Assembly (NCBI RefSeq): GCF_002954775.1
Contig: NZ_PJME01000004.1
Coordinates: 124,001 to 188,000 of the forward strand
Source of the DNA: Streptomyces geranii
Lineage (GTDB): Bacteria; Actinomycetota; Actinomycetes; Streptomycetales; Streptomycetaceae
Length of the DNA: 64,000 nucleotides
Direction: 5' to 3'
Of the stretch, positions 25,470 to 34,622 are shown piece after piece. Made by a program: the position numbers and the translations under genes. The notes below the pieces were generated by a model. The model did not search any database, was not told the origin of the DNA, and saw only the letters and a program-made list of their open reading frames with translations. How positions within the stretch are numbered: position 1 is the stretch's first letter; each line of letters starts with the position of its first letter.

Positions 25470-25963
25470 GGAGCCAACGTGATCGTCGTCGGCGTACCCT
25501 GCCAGGCCATTTTCGCGTACGGGCACAGCGAGTCCGCCCTCTCCAGGAGCGGGGCGGCGACCTCGGGATCGACGCCGGGCCACTGGACCACCAGGTCGAT
25601 GCGCAGCAGATAGCCGCCGTCCGCCGGGTCCCGCCCGAAGGCGACCGTCGCCCGCACGGAGATCTCGGTGGGGTCGAGCGGCACCTGCCGGGCCACCAGG
25701 CTCAGCGCCCCGTGGTAGCAGGCGGCGAAACCGGCGGCGAACAGTTGCTCGGGGTTGGTGCCCTGGCCGTCGCCGCCCAGTTCGGCGGGCATCCGCAGAT
25801 GGAGATCCAGGGCTCCGTCGGCCGAGCGGGCCCGGCCCGACGCCCGCCCGTGGCTCGCCGTGCCGCCGCTCACCGTCACCGTCGTGGTGTAGATGGGGGC
25901 GAAGGACTCGCCGCCGAAGTCCATCTCGGTGGACAGCTCGGGCAGCGGACTCTGCTCGGTCAC
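25466..25963 (-). CDS. Ohr/OsmC-family organic hydroperoxide resistance protein
   Basis: A 165-residue thiol peroxidase-like protein of the OsmC/Ohr family, which reduces organic peroxides in the cytoplasm. The two redox cysteines are Cys82 (GFAACYHGAL) and Cys147 (DSLCPYAKM). The N-terminal strand motif is TTTVTVSGGTASHGRASG. GTG 25963 is used because a longer frame would start inside promoter site 11. The stop codon TAG is formed by the CTAG at the end of the MITE, so the last residues (TITLAP) may differ from the original end. It is transcribed alone. Confidence 0.88.
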   Translation of the reverse strand: MTEQSPLPELSTEMDFGGESFAPIYTTTVTVSGGTASHGRASGRARSADGALDLHLRMPAELGGDGQGTNPEQLFAAGFAACYHGALSLVARQVPLDPTEISVRATVAFGRDPADGGYLLRIDLVVQWPGVDPEVAAPLLERADSLCPYAKMAWQGTPTTITLAP

Positions 25964-26006
25964 CTTGCACGCACCTTCGGGTAGGAGGAGCCCCGGACAG
26001 CCAGTT

Positions 26007-26033
26007 GACCGGCGAGTCCCCTCCCGTGTGACA
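26007..26033 (-). promoter_or_regulatory. ECF41-type promoter (site 11) for the Ohr gene
   Basis: Minus strand: TGTCACA (26027-26033), 16 bases, GGTC (26007-26010), 43 bases before GTG 25963. Confidence 0.8.
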
Positions 26034-26041
26034 CCCACCGC

Positions 26042-26824
26042 TCACCCCCGTACGAGCCGCACCGCCAGCACGGCCGGATCGGTCCGCCCCGGCAGCGGCG
26101 CGAAGCCGGCCGACGCCAGTTCCCCGATCACCCTCCCGCGAGCGGCGGGCCACATCCAGAACGTCTCGTGGTGCTCCCGCAGCACCCCGCCCTCGCCCCG
26201 CACCCAGTAGTCGAAGCGGGTCCGGATCCGGTCCCCGTCGGCCGACGCCACGACCCGCCCGCCGTACTCGTGCCGTCCGATCCACTGGGCGGGCAGGTCG
26301 TGCGTGGTCTCGCGGTACGGGAGCCGCGCGGGCGGCAGTTGGACGAGCAGCACGCCTCCGGGTACGAGGGCTCCGGCGACGGCCGGCCACAGGGCACGCC
26401 GTGACTCCGGGTGGAGGCAGGCGACCGTGTTGTGGCACACGGCGACATCGGCGACCCCGCCCAGTCCGGCCCCGTGCGGCCCGGCCTCGTCGAGCCGGTG
26501 CGGGTGCACGGTGACCCGCGCCCGCAGACCGGCGGGCAGCGCCGCGAGCCGGGTCATCAGCGGGGAGCGCATGGCCCGGCTGGGCTCCACGGCGTGCACG
26601 GGGACCCGCGACTCCACCAGGCTCATCAGCGTGACCCGCCCGGTGCCCGCGCCGACGTCCAGCACACCGAGCCGGGCCCTCCGCACCGCGGCGCCGTACC
26701 ACCGGCGCACGCGCGCGGCGTCGGAGTCCGCTTGCAGGACGTCGTAGAACTCGGCACTGACCGCGTAGGCGTCCAACTCCTCCGCGTGCGCCGGGGAAGG
26801 GCGCATGTCCAGCACGGCGTTCAC
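26042..26824 (-). CDS. Class I SAM-dependent methyltransferase
   Basis: A 260-residue methyltransferase with motif [14 protein letters not shown] (about 54-66), the acidic residue of motif II in VHAVEPS, and motif IV region [13 protein letters not shown]-terminal [10 protein letters not shown] fits small-molecule methyltransferases that begin with a SAEFYD-type segment. GTG 26824 overlaps the aceE stop as GTGA, so the two are translationally coupled. The substrate is unknown. Its link to AceE is unusual. Confidence 0.87.
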   Translation of the reverse strand: MNAVLDMRPSPAHAEELDAYAVSAEFYDVLQADSDAARVRRWYGAAVRRARLGVLDVGAGTGRVTLMSLVESRVPVHAVEPSRAMRSPLMTRLAALPAGLRARVTVHPHRLDEAGPHGAGLGGVADVAVCHNTVACLHPESRRALWPAVAGALVPGGVLLVQLPPARLPYRETTHDLPAQWIGRHEYGGRVVASADGDRIRTRFDYWVRGEGGVLREHHETFWMWPAARGRVIGELASAGFAPLPGRTDPAVLAVRLVRG

Positions 26825-29472
26825 CCCCGCCGGTCCTGGCCGTCGCGCGCCCGCACCACCGACTCCGGGTCGACCGCGCCGGCCCGCGCCAGCCGGTCCA
26901 GGGCGGCTGTGACGATCGAATCGGCGTCCACGTGGAAGTAACGGCGTACGGCGTCACGGGTGTCCGACAGGCCGAAGCCGTCCGTGCCCAGCGACGAGTA
27001 GTCCTGCTCGACCCACTGGCTGATCTGGTCGGGCACCTGCCGCATCCAGTCGCTGACCGCCAGCACGGGCCCCGGGGCACCGGAGAGCGCGGCCGTCACA
27101 TACGGGACGCGCTCCTCGCCCCGCAGCCGCGCCCGGTCGGCGCACAGGGCGTCGCGGCGCAGCTCCGTCCAGGACGTCACCGACCAGACGTCGGCGTGCA
27201 CTCCCCACCGGGCCAGGAGGAGTTCCTGCGCCTTGAGGGCCCAGTGGATGGCCGTACCGGAGGCCAGCAGCTGGACGCGTGGTCCGACGTCGTACGGTTC
27301 GGCCGGCCGGAAGCGGTAGATGCCCCGGAGGATGCCCTCCTCGACCGACGGTCCGGCCGGCATCGGCGGCTGCCGCTCGGGCTCGTTGTAGACGGTCAGG
27401 TAGTAGAAGACGTCCTCGGGCCGGTCGCCGTACATCCGGCGCAGCCCCTCGCGGACGATCACGGCGATCTCGTACGCGAAGGCCGGGTCGTAGCTCACGG
27501 CCGCCGGATTGGTGGAGGCCAGCAGATGGGAGTGGCCGTCGGCGTGCTGGAGGCCCTCGCCGGTCATCGTCGTACGGCCCGCCGTCGCGCCGATGACGAA
27601 GCCGCGCCCCAGCTGGTCGGCGAGGGCCCAGAACTGGTCGCCCGTGCGCTGGAAGCCGAACATGGCGTAGAAGATGTAGAAGGGGATCATGGGTTCGCCG
27701 TGGGTGGCGTACGAGGTCGCGGCGGCCGTGAACTCGGCCATGGAACCGGCCTCGGTGATGCCCTCGTCGATGAGCTGGCCGTCCGTGGCCTCGCGGTAGT
27801 GCAGCAGTTGGTCGACGTCGACCGGTTCGTAGGTCTGGCCCTTCGGCGAGTAGATCCCGGCCGTCGGGAAGAGGGACTCCATGCCGAAGGTCCGTGCCTC
27901 GTCGGGGATGATCGGCACCCAGCGCGGGCCCGTCCCCTCGACCCGCATCAGGTCCTTGACCAGCCGGACCAGCGCCATGGTGGTGGCCACCTCCTGATTG
28001 CCGAAGCCCTTGACGAGGGCTTCGAAGGGGGCGGCGGGCGGCTGGGGGAGTGGCTTGGCCGTCACGCGCCGGACCGGTACGGGACCGGCCAGCGCCGTGC
28101 GCCGCTCGTGGAGGTAGCGCACCTCGTCCGAGTCCTCGCCCGGGTGCCAGTACGGGACCAGGTCGCCGGTCAACGCGCTGTCGGGGATAGGGAGTTCGAG
28201 GGTGTCGCGCAGCTCGCGGAACTGGGCCGCCGTCAGCTTCTTCATCTGGTGGTTGGCGTTGCGGGACTCGAACGCCGAGCCCAGCGTGTGGCCCTTCACC
28301 GTCTGGGCGAGGACGACGGTCGGCTGCCCCTCGTGCTCGACGGCGGCCCGGTACGCGGCGTGCACCTTGAGGGGTTCGTGGCCGCCCCGGGAGCCGGCGA
28401 ACAGGTCGGTGAGCTGGATGTCGCTCAGGCCCGCGGCCAGGTGGGACAGTTCGTCGCCGACGAAGAAGTGCTTGCGGATGTAGGCGGCGTCCCGTGCGGC
28501 GTACGTCTGGAGCTGGGCGTCGGGGGTCTCGCCGAGCCGCCGGACGAGGGAGCCGTCCGTGTCCTGCCGCAGCACCGGGTCCCAGGCCGCGCCCCAGAGG
28601 GCCTTCACGACCTGCCAGCCCGCACCCCGGAACCGGGCCTCCAGCTCCTGCACGATCTTGGAGTTGGACCGCACCGGACCGTCCAGCCGCTGGAGGTTGC
28701 AGTTGACGACGAAGGTGAGGTTGTCGAGGCCCTCGCGGGCGGCCAGTTCCAGCGCGGCCGTCGACTCGGGCTCGTCCACCTCGCCGTCGCCCAGGAAGGC
28801 CCACACCCGGGAGCCGGACGTGTCCTTGATGCCCCGGTTGAGCAGATAGCGGTTGAACCTGGCCTGGTAGACGGCGGCGAGCGGGCCGAGCCCCATCGAC
28901 ACGGTCGGGAACTCCCACAGCCACGGCAGCCGCCGGGGATGCGGATACGAGGGCAGCCCGTGACCGTCCGCCTCCCGCCGGAAACCGTCCAGTTGCGCCG
29001 CGCTCAGCCGCCCCTCCAGGAACACCCGGGCGTAGATGCCGGGCGAGGCGTGTCCCTGGAGATACAGCTGGTCCCCGGAACCGTCGCCGTCCTTGCCCTT
29101 GAAGAAGTGGTTGAACCCGACCTCGTAGAGCCAGGCCGCCGAGGCGTACGTCGCGATGTGGCCGCCCAGGCCGAGGCGCGAACCGCGGGTCACCATCGCG
29201 GCGGCGTTCCACCGGTTCAGCGCGGTGATCCGGGACTCCATGGCGAGATCGCCGGGGTAGTCCGGCTGGGACGCCGCCGGGATCGTGTTGATGTAGTCCG
29301 AGGAGAGCAGGCCCGGCAGGGCGAGCCCGGACCTGGCCGCGTACTCGTGGACGCGCCGCAGCAGGTACACCGCGCGTTCGGGGCCCGTGTGCCGGATGAC
29401 CGCGTCGAGCGACGCCTGCCATTCGGCGGTCTCCTCCGCGTCACGGTCGGGGAGTTGGTCGAGTTCGCTCAT
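26821..29472 (-). CDS. aceE: Pyruvate dehydrogenase E1 component (homodimeric)
   Basis: An 883-residue AceE that decarboxylates pyruvate using thiamine diphosphate and passes the acetyl group to the E2 lipoyl domain. The ThDP motif runs from [10 protein letters not shown] to [17 protein letters not shown]. Other family signatures are YINTIP near the N terminus, the [16 protein letters not shown] segment and [11 protein letters not shown]. Length and motif order match the full-length homodimeric enzyme of actinobacteria. The GGGG-rich site precedes ATG 29472, seven bases after the SDR stop. No E2 or E3 gene is near. It is likely a second aceE driven by site 12. Confidence 0.95.
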   Translation of the reverse strand: MSELDQLPDRDAEETAEWQASLDAVIRHTGPERAVYLLRRVHEYAARSGLALPGLLSSDYINTIPAASQPDYPGDLAMESRITALNRWNAAAMVTRGSRLGLGGHIATYASAAWLYEVGFNHFFKGKDGDGSGDQLYLQGHASPGIYARVFLEGRLSAAQLDGFRREADGHGLPSYPHPRRLPWLWEFPTVSMGLGPLAAVYQARFNRYLLNRGIKDTSGSRVWAFLGDGEVDEPESTAALELAAREGLDNLTFVVNCNLQRLDGPVRSNSKIVQELEARFRGAGWQVVKALWGAAWDPVLRQDTDGSLVRRLGETPDAQLQTYAARDAAYIRKHFFVGDELSHLAAGLSDIQLTDLFAGSRGGHEPLKVHAAYRAAVEHEGQPTVVLAQTVKGHTLGSAFESRNANHQMKKLTAAQFRELRDTLELPIPDSALTGDLVPYWHPGEDSDEVRYLHERRTALAGPVPVRRVTAKPLPQPPAAPFEALVKGFGNQEVATTMALVRLVKDLMRVEGTGPRWVPIIPDEARTFGMESLFPTAGIYSPKGQTYEPVDVDQLLHYREATDGQLIDEGITEAGSMAEFTAAATSYATHGEPMIPFYIFYAMFGFQRTGDQFWALADQLGRGFVIGATAGRTTMTGEGLQHADGHSHLLASTNPAAVSYDPAFAYEIAVIVREGLRRMYGDRPEDVFYYLTVYNEPERQPPMPAGPSVEEGILRGIYRFRPAEPYDVGPRVQLLASGTAIHWALKAQELLLARWGVHADVWSVTSWTELRRDALCADRARLRGEERVPYVTAALSGAPGPVLAVSDWMRQVPDQISQWVEQDYSSLGTDGFGLSDTRDAVRRYFHVDADSIVTAALDRLARAGAVDPESVVRARDGQDRRG

Positions 29473-29479
29473 GACCCGC

Positions 29480-30241
29480 TCACCCCTGGGCGTGGACGAC
29501 GGGCCGCGCGAGCCACTCGGCGAACGTCACGTGCCCGACGCGGGCGTCGCAGCCGGGCACCAGGGTCCGCTCCCGCAACTCGGCCCCGCAATAACGGGCT
29601 TGAGCGTCCGGGACGACAACTCGGCTGTCGCCGCGGGCGGTCAGCACCTCGCCCGCCAGCTCGTCGAGCTGCCGCACCTCGGGACCGGCGACCTCGACCA
29701 CACCGAACTGCGGGAGATCCACGGCGACATGGGCGACGGCGACAGCGACGTCCTCCGTCGACACGGGAGCGGCGAGCACCGGAGCGACGTGCACACGGTC
29801 GTACACGGTGTTCTTCTCGACCATCGCCGCGACGGACTCGAAGAACGGCGTCGCCCGCACGATCGAGTGCGGGACGGGCGAACTGCGCACCATGTCCTCC
29901 TGGAGCAGCTTCGCCCGGAAGTAGTCCGACCACAGCCGGTCGGCTCCCACGGCGGAGAGGACCACATGGTGCTCCACCCCGGCCGCGACCGCCGCCGCCA
30001 ACAGGTTGGTCGTGGCGGCACGGAAGAACTGCAGCCCTCTGGCCCCCTGGATCCGGTCGGGCGCGTCCGTGACGTCCACCAGCACCCCGGCCCCGCGCAG
30101 CGCCTCGTCGAGCCCGTCCCCGGTGAGGACGTCGACACCGTGCCGACGGGACACGGGCACGACCTCCACACCGTGGTCCCGGAGCCGCGCGACCGTCCTG
30201 GAGCCGATCCGCCCGGTGGCTCCCGCGACAACTACCTTCAT
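29480..30241 (-). CDS. NmrA-like SDR oxidoreductase (second copy)
   Basis: A 253-residue paralogue of the SDR at 21286-22032, with GATGRIG at 8-14 and parallel segments ([42 protein letters not shown]). ATG 30241 has AAAGGGG about six bases upstream; an earlier in-frame start would lie inside promoter site 12. It is first in the SDR-aceE-methyltransferase operon. The two SDRs keep the same end-to-end layout, which points to duplication within the cluster. Confidence 0.88.
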   Translation of the reverse strand: MKVVVAGATGRIGSRTVARLRDHGVEVVPVSRRHGVDVLTGDGLDEALRGAGVLVDVTDAPDRIQGARGLQFFRAATTNLLAAAVAAGVEHHVVLSAVGADRLWSDYFRAKLLQEDMVRSSPVPHSIVRATPFFESVAAMVEKNTVYDRVHVAPVLAAPVSTEDVAVAVAHVAVDLPQFGVVEVAGPEVRQLDELAGEVLTARGDSRVVVPDAQARYCGAELRERTLVPGCDARVGHVTFAEWLARPVVHAQG

Positions 30242-30281
30242 CTGGATCCCCTTTCCCTGCTCGATCTCTCCTGTTCCATAC

Positions 30282-30308
30282 GACAGACCACGCACCACTG
30301 TTGTGACA
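30282..30308 (-). promoter_or_regulatory. ECF41-type promoter (site 12) for SDR-aceE-methyltransferase
   Basis: Minus strand: TGTCACA (30302-30308), 16 bases, TGTC (30282-30285), then GTAT, 40 bases before the ATG at 30241. It is back to back with site 13, 17 bp away. Confidence 0.78.
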
Positions 30309-30325
30309 CCGACGGGCGCCGGGAC

Positions 30326-30352
30326 TGTCACAGGAGCGGGGAGTGTCCGGTC
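30326..30352 (+). promoter_or_regulatory. ECF41-type promoter (site 13) for the cupin gene
   Basis: TGTCACA at 30326-30332, 16 bases, GGTC at 30349-30352, 57 bases before GTG 30410. Confidence 0.8.
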
Positions 30353-30409
30353 TCCTCATCGAGAAAGCGTGCGGGAGATCCGGACGCAAGAGCCCACGGA
30401 GGTGCGACA

Positions 30410-30817
30410 GTGTCGACCGACGAGACCTGGATGACCGCGGCGAGAGTGCTGCAGGACGTGACGCCGCCCCATATCCCCGAAGGCGCCTCGGGGATGACCC
30501 TGCTGGTCGAGTGGCCGCCCGGCGCCACGGGCAGCCCGCCGCACCGCCACTCGGGACCGGCCTTCGGATACGTCGTCGAGGGCGCCGTCCGCTTCGAGCT
30601 GGAGGGCGAACCGGAGCGGGTGGTCAAGGCCGGGGAGACCTTCTGGGAACCGGGCGGCGACGTCATCCACTACCAGGACGGCAACGCGCTGACGGACGCA
30701 CCCACCCGCTTCGTGGTGACCATGCTGTGCGCACCGGGCCACCCGATGCTCACGTTCGTCGACGACACGGAACTCGCCGCGCGGGCCCAGCTCCGGGCAC
30801 CACGTCCTGCCGGGTGA
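30410..30817 (+). CDS. Cupin-domain protein
   Basis: A 135-residue single-domain cupin. Motif 1 reads PPHRHSGPAFGYVVEGAVRFELEGE and motif 2 WEPGGDVIHYQDGN, giving His, His, Glu and His as likely metal ligands. GTG 30410 has GGAGG seven bases upstream. The frame is open further upstream but would run through the promoter. Such proteins may be dioxygenases, isomerases or small-molecule sensors; nothing here decides which. Transcribed alone from site 13. Confidence 0.87.
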   Translation: MSTDETWMTAARVLQDVTPPHIPEGASGMTLLVEWPPGATGSPPHRHSGPAFGYVVEGAVRFELEGEPERVVKAGETFWEPGGDVIHYQDGNALTDAPTRFVVTMLCAPGHPMLTFVDDTELAARAQLRAPRPAG

Positions 30818-30822
30818 CGCGG

Positions 30823-30870
30823 ACGGTCCGCCTCCCCGCCGTGGGTCGGGGCGGCGGGGAGACGGACCGT
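30823..30870. terminator. Bidirectional hairpin between cupin and AhpD-like genes
   Basis: An 18-bp stem with one mismatch (30823-30840 with 30853-30870) and a 12-base loop, between convergent stop codons. It can serve both transcripts. Confidence 0.85.
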
Positions 30871-30896
30871 GCGGGCCTGACCGGGGAAGGGCCGGC

Positions 30897-31370
30897 TCAG
30901 CCGAACTGGCCTGGCTGGTAGTCCCCGGCAGGCTGCTGGTTGATGACGTTGACGCGGTTGTACGCGTTGATGACGGCGACGAGGGAGATCAGCGCGACGA
31001 GCTGCTCCTCGTCGAAGTGCTTGGCGGCGTTCGCCCAGACCTCGTCGCTGACGCCCCCGGCCGCGTCGGCGACACGGGTGCCCTGCTCCGCCAGTTCCAG
31101 CGCGGCGCGCTCGGCCTCGGTGAAGACCTTGGCCTCGCGCCAGGCGGCGACCAGGTGGAGGCGCTGCTGGGTCTCGCCCGCCTGGGCGGCGTCCTTGGTG
31201 TGCATGTCGGTGCAGAAGCCGCAGCCGTTGATCTGGCTCGCGCGGATCTTCACCAGCTCCTGCACCGTGGAGGGCAGCGCCGAGTCCGCGACCAGCTTGG
31301 CGGCCGAGTTGATGTGCTTCAGCACCTTTCCCGCGAGCGGGTGGCCGAAGTAGTTGAGACGCGATTCCAC
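30897..31370 (-). CDS. AhpD-like carboxymuconolactone decarboxylase-family protein
   Basis: A 157-residue alkylhydroperoxidase of the AhpD/CMD family. The redox motif is Cys50-Gly-Phe-Cys53 with His57 (NGCGFCTDMHTKDAAQ), the exact CxxC-x3-H pattern. GTG 31370 has GAGGAG upstream; a longer frame starts just before the promoter -10 region. Reduction of peroxides with a thiol partner is the likely role. CMD proteins are the best-known genomic partners and targets of ECF41 sigma factors, and this copy has its own ECF41-type promoter. Confidence 0.92.
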   Translation of the reverse strand: MESRLNYFGHPLAGKVLKHINSAAKLVADSALPSTVQELVKIRASQINGCGFCTDMHTKDAAQAGETQQRLHLVAAWREAKVFTEAERAALELAEQGTRVADAAGGVSDEVWANAAKHFDEEQLVALISLVAVINAYNRVNVINQQPAGDYQPGQFG

Positions 31371-31428
31371 GTTGATCTCCTCGCCGTGTTGTTCACCGTT
31401 GTCCACCGTGTTGCGGATACACACTGTT

Positions 31429-31455
31429 GACCGGGTGGCCGGGCCGGTTGTGACA
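31429..31455 (-). promoter_or_regulatory. ECF41-type promoter (site 14) for the AhpD-like gene
   Basis: Minus strand: TGTCACA (31449-31455), 16 bases, GGTC (31429-31432), 58 bases before GTG 31370. Confidence 0.82.
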
Positions 31456-31489
31456 GACGCACGGAAGACGCACAGGAGATTCGTCCGCC

Positions 31490-32698
31490 TCAGTCCTCGC
31501 CGAGCCAGAGATCGGGGCCGAACACCTCGTAGTGGACGGCCGCCGGGTGCAGCCCCTTGGCCAGCAGCTCGCCCCGCACCGCGCGCATGAAGGGCAGCGG
31601 GCCGCAGAGGAAGGCGGTGGTGTCGGGCGCGGGGGTGAGGTGGCCGAGGGTGGCGCGGCCGGTGAAGACCTGGGGGCCGGGGGAGCGGTGGGCATCGTCC
31701 TCGTACCAGAGGTGGAGGTCGGCGCCGGGCAGGCGGCTCACCAGGTCGGCCTGCTCGTCACGGTGGACGTGGTCCTGCGGGGTGCGGTCGGCGTGCACGA
31801 CGGTGATGGGACGCGTGGCGGAGGTGACGGCGAGATGGTCGAGCATCGACAGCATCGGGGTGATACCGATCCCGGCGGAGGCGAGGAGGAGCGGGGTGCC
31901 CGCGTCCGGCAGTACGAGGTCACCGGCGGGGAGTGACACGTCCAGCGTGTCGCCCGCGCGGGCGTGGGTGTGCAGCCAGGACGAGACCTCGCCGTCGGGG
32001 ACGGTGCCGTCGGCCGCCCGCTCGCGCTTCACGGTGATCCGCCAGGTCTTGTGGTCGGGCGCGGTGGACAGGCTGTACTGGCGGATCTGGTGGGCGCCGT
32101 CCGGCAGTTCGACGCGGACACTCACGTACTGCCCGGGCCGGAACGCGGCGGTGGGGCGGCCGTCGGTCCGGCGCAGCACCAGGGAGACCGCGTCGGGGGA
32201 CTCCTCACGGTGCTCGGCTATCTCCAGGCGCCGCCACACGTCGCCGTCCGCCACCCCGGCCTCGGCGTACAGCCGGTACTCGACGGCGATCAGGGCGTTG
32301 GCCATCAGCCAGTAGACCTCCTCCCAGGCGGCGCCGACCTCGGGCGTGACGGCGTCACCGAGCACCTCGGCGACCGCGCCCAGCAGATGACGTCCGACCA
32401 GGGGGTACTGGTCGGCGGTGATGCCCAGCGAGACGTGCTTGTGGGCGATACGGGCGAGGACGGCGTCCGGGCGCTCACCGGGCCGCTCGACCAGCAGGGT
32501 CGCGAAGGCCGCCACCGCCCCGGCCAGTGCCTGGCGCTGGGCGCCGGTGGCCTGGTTGGTCCGGTTGAACAGGTGCCGCAGCAGCTCGGGACGCTCCTCG
32601 AACAGCCGCCGGTAGAACAGGTCCGTGATCGTCGTCAGCGAGGCTCCCACCACGGGAAGCGTCGCCCGGACGACGGGAACCGACTGCGCGGAAAGCAT
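31490..32698 (-). CDS. hmp: Flavohaemoprotein, nitric oxide dioxygenase
   Basis: A 402-residue Hmp. The N-terminal globin (1-140) holds the proximal haem histidine in ARIAHKHVSLGI. Then comes the FAD-binding beta barrel with RQYSLS (about 205), and the NAD domain with ASAGIGITPMLSML and FLCGPLPFM. It converts NO to nitrate with NAD(P)H and O2. AGGAG precedes ATG 32698. An NsrR operator lies 18-41 bases before the start, and nsrR is the next gene upstream on the same strand. Confidence 0.95.
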   Translation of the reverse strand: MLSAQSVPVVRATLPVVGASLTTITDLFYRRLFEERPELLRHLFNRTNQATGAQRQALAGAVAAFATLLVERPGERPDAVLARIAHKHVSLGITADQYPLVGRHLLGAVAEVLGDAVTPEVGAAWEEVYWLMANALIAVEYRLYAEAGVADGDVWRRLEIAEHREESPDAVSLVLRRTDGRPTAAFRPGQYVSVRVELPDGAHQIRQYSLSTAPDHKTWRITVKRERAADGTVPDGEVSSWLHTHARAGDTLDVSLPAGDLVLPDAGTPLLLASAGIGITPMLSMLDHLAVTSATRPITVVHADRTPQDHVHRDEQADLVSRLPGADLHLWYEDDAHRSPGPQVFTGRATLGHLTPAPDTTAFLCGPLPFMRAVRGELLAKGLHPAAVHYEVFGPDLWLGED

Positions 32699-32716
32699 CA
32701 GACACACTCCTGAATG

Positions 32717-32739
32717 AATTGGTATTTGAAATGCATATT
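32717..32739 (-). promoter_or_regulatory. NsrR operator of hmp
   Basis: On the minus strand the 23-base site starts AATATGCATTT and ends TACCAATT, close to the Streptomyces NsrR sites known before hmpA genes (ending in CTACCAATT). It is AT-rich against the GC background. Confidence 0.8.
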
Positions 32740-32784
32740 TTTGGTCGTGGTGCTCGCCGGGTGATGACCGATAGGGACCGGATG

Positions 32785-33225
32785 TCAGCCCGAAGGAACG
32801 CCCAGCGCCAGCAGTACCGGTCCGGTCGGTGACGTCACCAGCTCGGCCACGGTCACGCCGTTCAGCGAGGAGTAGAACGCCTCCTGTGCGTCCCGCAGGG
32901 CCCGCCGCAACCGGCAGGCCCCCGCGAGCGGGCAGGGGGAGTCGCCCTCGCAGACCACGGCCTCCCGGTCCCCCTCCAGCGTCCTGACCAGGTCCCCGAC
33001 CCGAGTGCTCCGGCCGGTCCCGGTGAGCGTCAGCCCGCCGCCCCGCCCGCGCCGCGCCTCGATGACTCCCAGGTGCTGCAACTGGGCGATCGCCTTCGCC
33101 ATGTGCGTATAGGGGACGTTCATGGAGTCGGCGATCTGTCTCGTGGTCAGCAGCTCCTCGCCGTCCACGACGGCCAGGCGCATCACTGCCCGCAGGGCGA
33201 GATCCGTGTATCTGGTCAGCCTCAC
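32785..33225 (-). CDS. nsrR: Rrf2-family NO-sensing repressor NsrR
   Basis: A 146-residue Rrf2 protein. The winged helix (1-60) includes TTRQIADSMNVPYTHMAKAIAQLQHLGVI. The three cluster ligands are Cys92, Cys98 and Cys104 (VCEGDSPCPLAGAC), matching the spacing of the [4Fe-4S] NsrR of streptomycetes. GTG 33225 is preceded by TAGGCT and no Shine-Dalgarno sequence, so the message may be leaderless. Operators stand before both its own start and hmp, as expected of a dedicated repressor. Confidence 0.93.
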   Translation of the reverse strand: MRLTRYTDLALRAVMRLAVVDGEELLTTRQIADSMNVPYTHMAKAIAQLQHLGVIEARRGRGGGLTLTGTGRSTRVGDLVRTLEGDREAVVCEGDSPCPLAGACRLRRALRDAQEAFYSSLNGVTVAELVTSPTGPVLLALGVPSG

Positions 33226-33239
33226 GGGAGCAGCCTAGC

Positions 33240-33263
33240 AATGTTGCATCAGAGATGCATATT
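33240..33263 (-). promoter_or_regulatory. NsrR operator of nsrR (autoregulation)
   Basis: A palindrome with perfect arms TGCATC and GATGCA around TCT, flanked by AAT and ATT-type ends. It lies 15 bases before the nsrR start and resembles the hmp operator in its AATATGCAT half. Confidence 0.75.
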
Positions 33264-33301
33264 TAGCTGAGAGTGGCCCGCGGCACACGACGAGCCGCCG
33301 A

Positions 33302-34573
33302 TCAGCCCGCGAGGGAGTCCAGTTGCTCCGCCGCCGGACGCAGCGCCCACAGGTCACCGCCCGGCGGCGCCTCCAGCGACCGGACCGCCCGTCGCGCCCG
33401 CGCGTCACCGGCGTCGGCGGCGGCGTGGACGACATCGGTCGCCGCGTACCGCAGGAACCCCAGCTCCGGATGCGGCCAGGCGGCGGCGCCCGTCGCGGCG
33501 GGCAGCAGATAGTCCACCGCCCGGAACAGGCTCTGCCCGGCCGGGCCCTGGTACGCCCACAGGTCCACGCCGACATGCCGGCCGATCGCCGCGAGCCGCG
33601 TGTGGGCGACCAGTGCGAACGTCGAGTAGTGCCAGCTCCTGGTCCGCGTCAGCTCCTGCGGCTGGCTCCCGTCGGCCGCGATCTGCGCCGCGATCCGCGT
33701 GCTCCGCACGCCCAGGACCGTACGCCGGGCCAGCTCCCTGTCGCCGGTCGCGTAGGCGAGGGCGGCGAGCTGCATGTCGTAGAAGGTGCCGTGGTTGTTG
33801 GTCGCGGCGGCCTCCTCCTTGCCGAAGTCGCTCGTCCTGAGCCAGCCCAGGAAGTCGCGGTTCCACTTCGCCATGCCGGCGCGGTCCGAACGGGTCCAGC
33901 CCGGGGCGCCGGTGTCGAGGAGGGCGAGCGCGTCGAGGACGCTGGTGAAGGACTGCGAGAAGTCGACGATGCCGATGGCCCGGCCGTCGAACCTGCACGG
34001 GATGAACTGCGCGTGGTCCAGATTCGGGTTCATCCGTGTGGCCGGGGCCAGGAACCAGGTACGCAGCACCTGCCCCGCCTTCCGCGCGTACCTCCGCTCG
34101 CCGGTGTAGTACCAGGCGAGGGAGAGGTCGTACACGGAGTCGAAGGTCTTCTCCACGTCCTGGCGGTCGGTGCCCGAGTCGACCTCGGGATTGCGCTCGC
34201 CGTCACGCTGTACGTAGGGGCAGCCCCAGGGGTTGTCGGCGGTCGGCGGCGTGGTCGGCCACCAGTACGGGGCCTGGCTCAGATAGTCGTGAACGTCCCC
34301 GCCGGGCGCGGGCCTCGGCTTGTCGACGACCGTCCAGGGGCCCTGGTCGAGCCAGTTGTCGGCCCGGGCCCGCAACGCCCGTACGGCAGCCCTCAGTTCA
34401 CGGTCGCCGCGATCGAGACGCAGCTTGGTCTGCTGGAGCCGGGTGCCGTCCAGTACGGCGGTGTGCGGGGTCTCGGGCGTGGCCTGTGCGGCCGTGCCGG
34501 TGGTGAAGGCGACGAGGGCGGCGAGGGCCGTCAGGACGACGCCCAGCCGGGACACCGCTGACAGTGCGCTCAT
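33302..34573 (-). CDS. Secreted alginate lyase-family protein (PL5-like)
   Basis: A 423-residue exported protein with a Sec signal peptide (about 1-30, LGVVLTALAALVAFTTGTAAQA). The mature part has the alginate lyase alpha/alpha-toroid signatures: SQAPYWWP near 100, and TNNHGTFYDMQLAALA around 265, where Asn and His are catalytic in the family. GGAG lies seven bases before ATG 34573. It lies 49 bases after the second lyase gene, probably in one operon. The true substrate may be a polymer other than alginate. Confidence 0.87.
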   Translation of the reverse strand: MSALSAVSRLGVVLTALAALVAFTTGTAAQATPETPHTAVLDGTRLQQTKLRLDRGDRELRAAVRALRARADNWLDQGPWTVVDKPRPAPGGDVHDYLSQAPYWWPTTPPTADNPWGCPYVQRDGERNPEVDSGTDRQDVEKTFDSVYDLSLAWYYTGERRYARKAGQVLRTWFLAPATRMNPNLDHAQFIPCRFDGRAIGIVDFSQSFTSVLDALALLDTGAPGWTRSDRAGMAKWNRDFLGWLRTSDFGKEEAAATNNHGTFYDMQLAALAYATGDRELARRTVLGVRSTRIAAQIAADGSQPQELTRTRSWHYSTFALVAHTRLAAIGRHVGVDLWAYQGPAGQSLFRAVDYLLPAATGAAAWPHPELGFLRYAATDVVHAAADAGDARARRAVRSLEAPPGGDLWALRPAAEQLDSLAG

Positions 34574-34622
34574 GGATCCACTCCGTTCAGGTCGGTGAAC
34601 GTGCGGTGAGGTGCTCCGGGCG

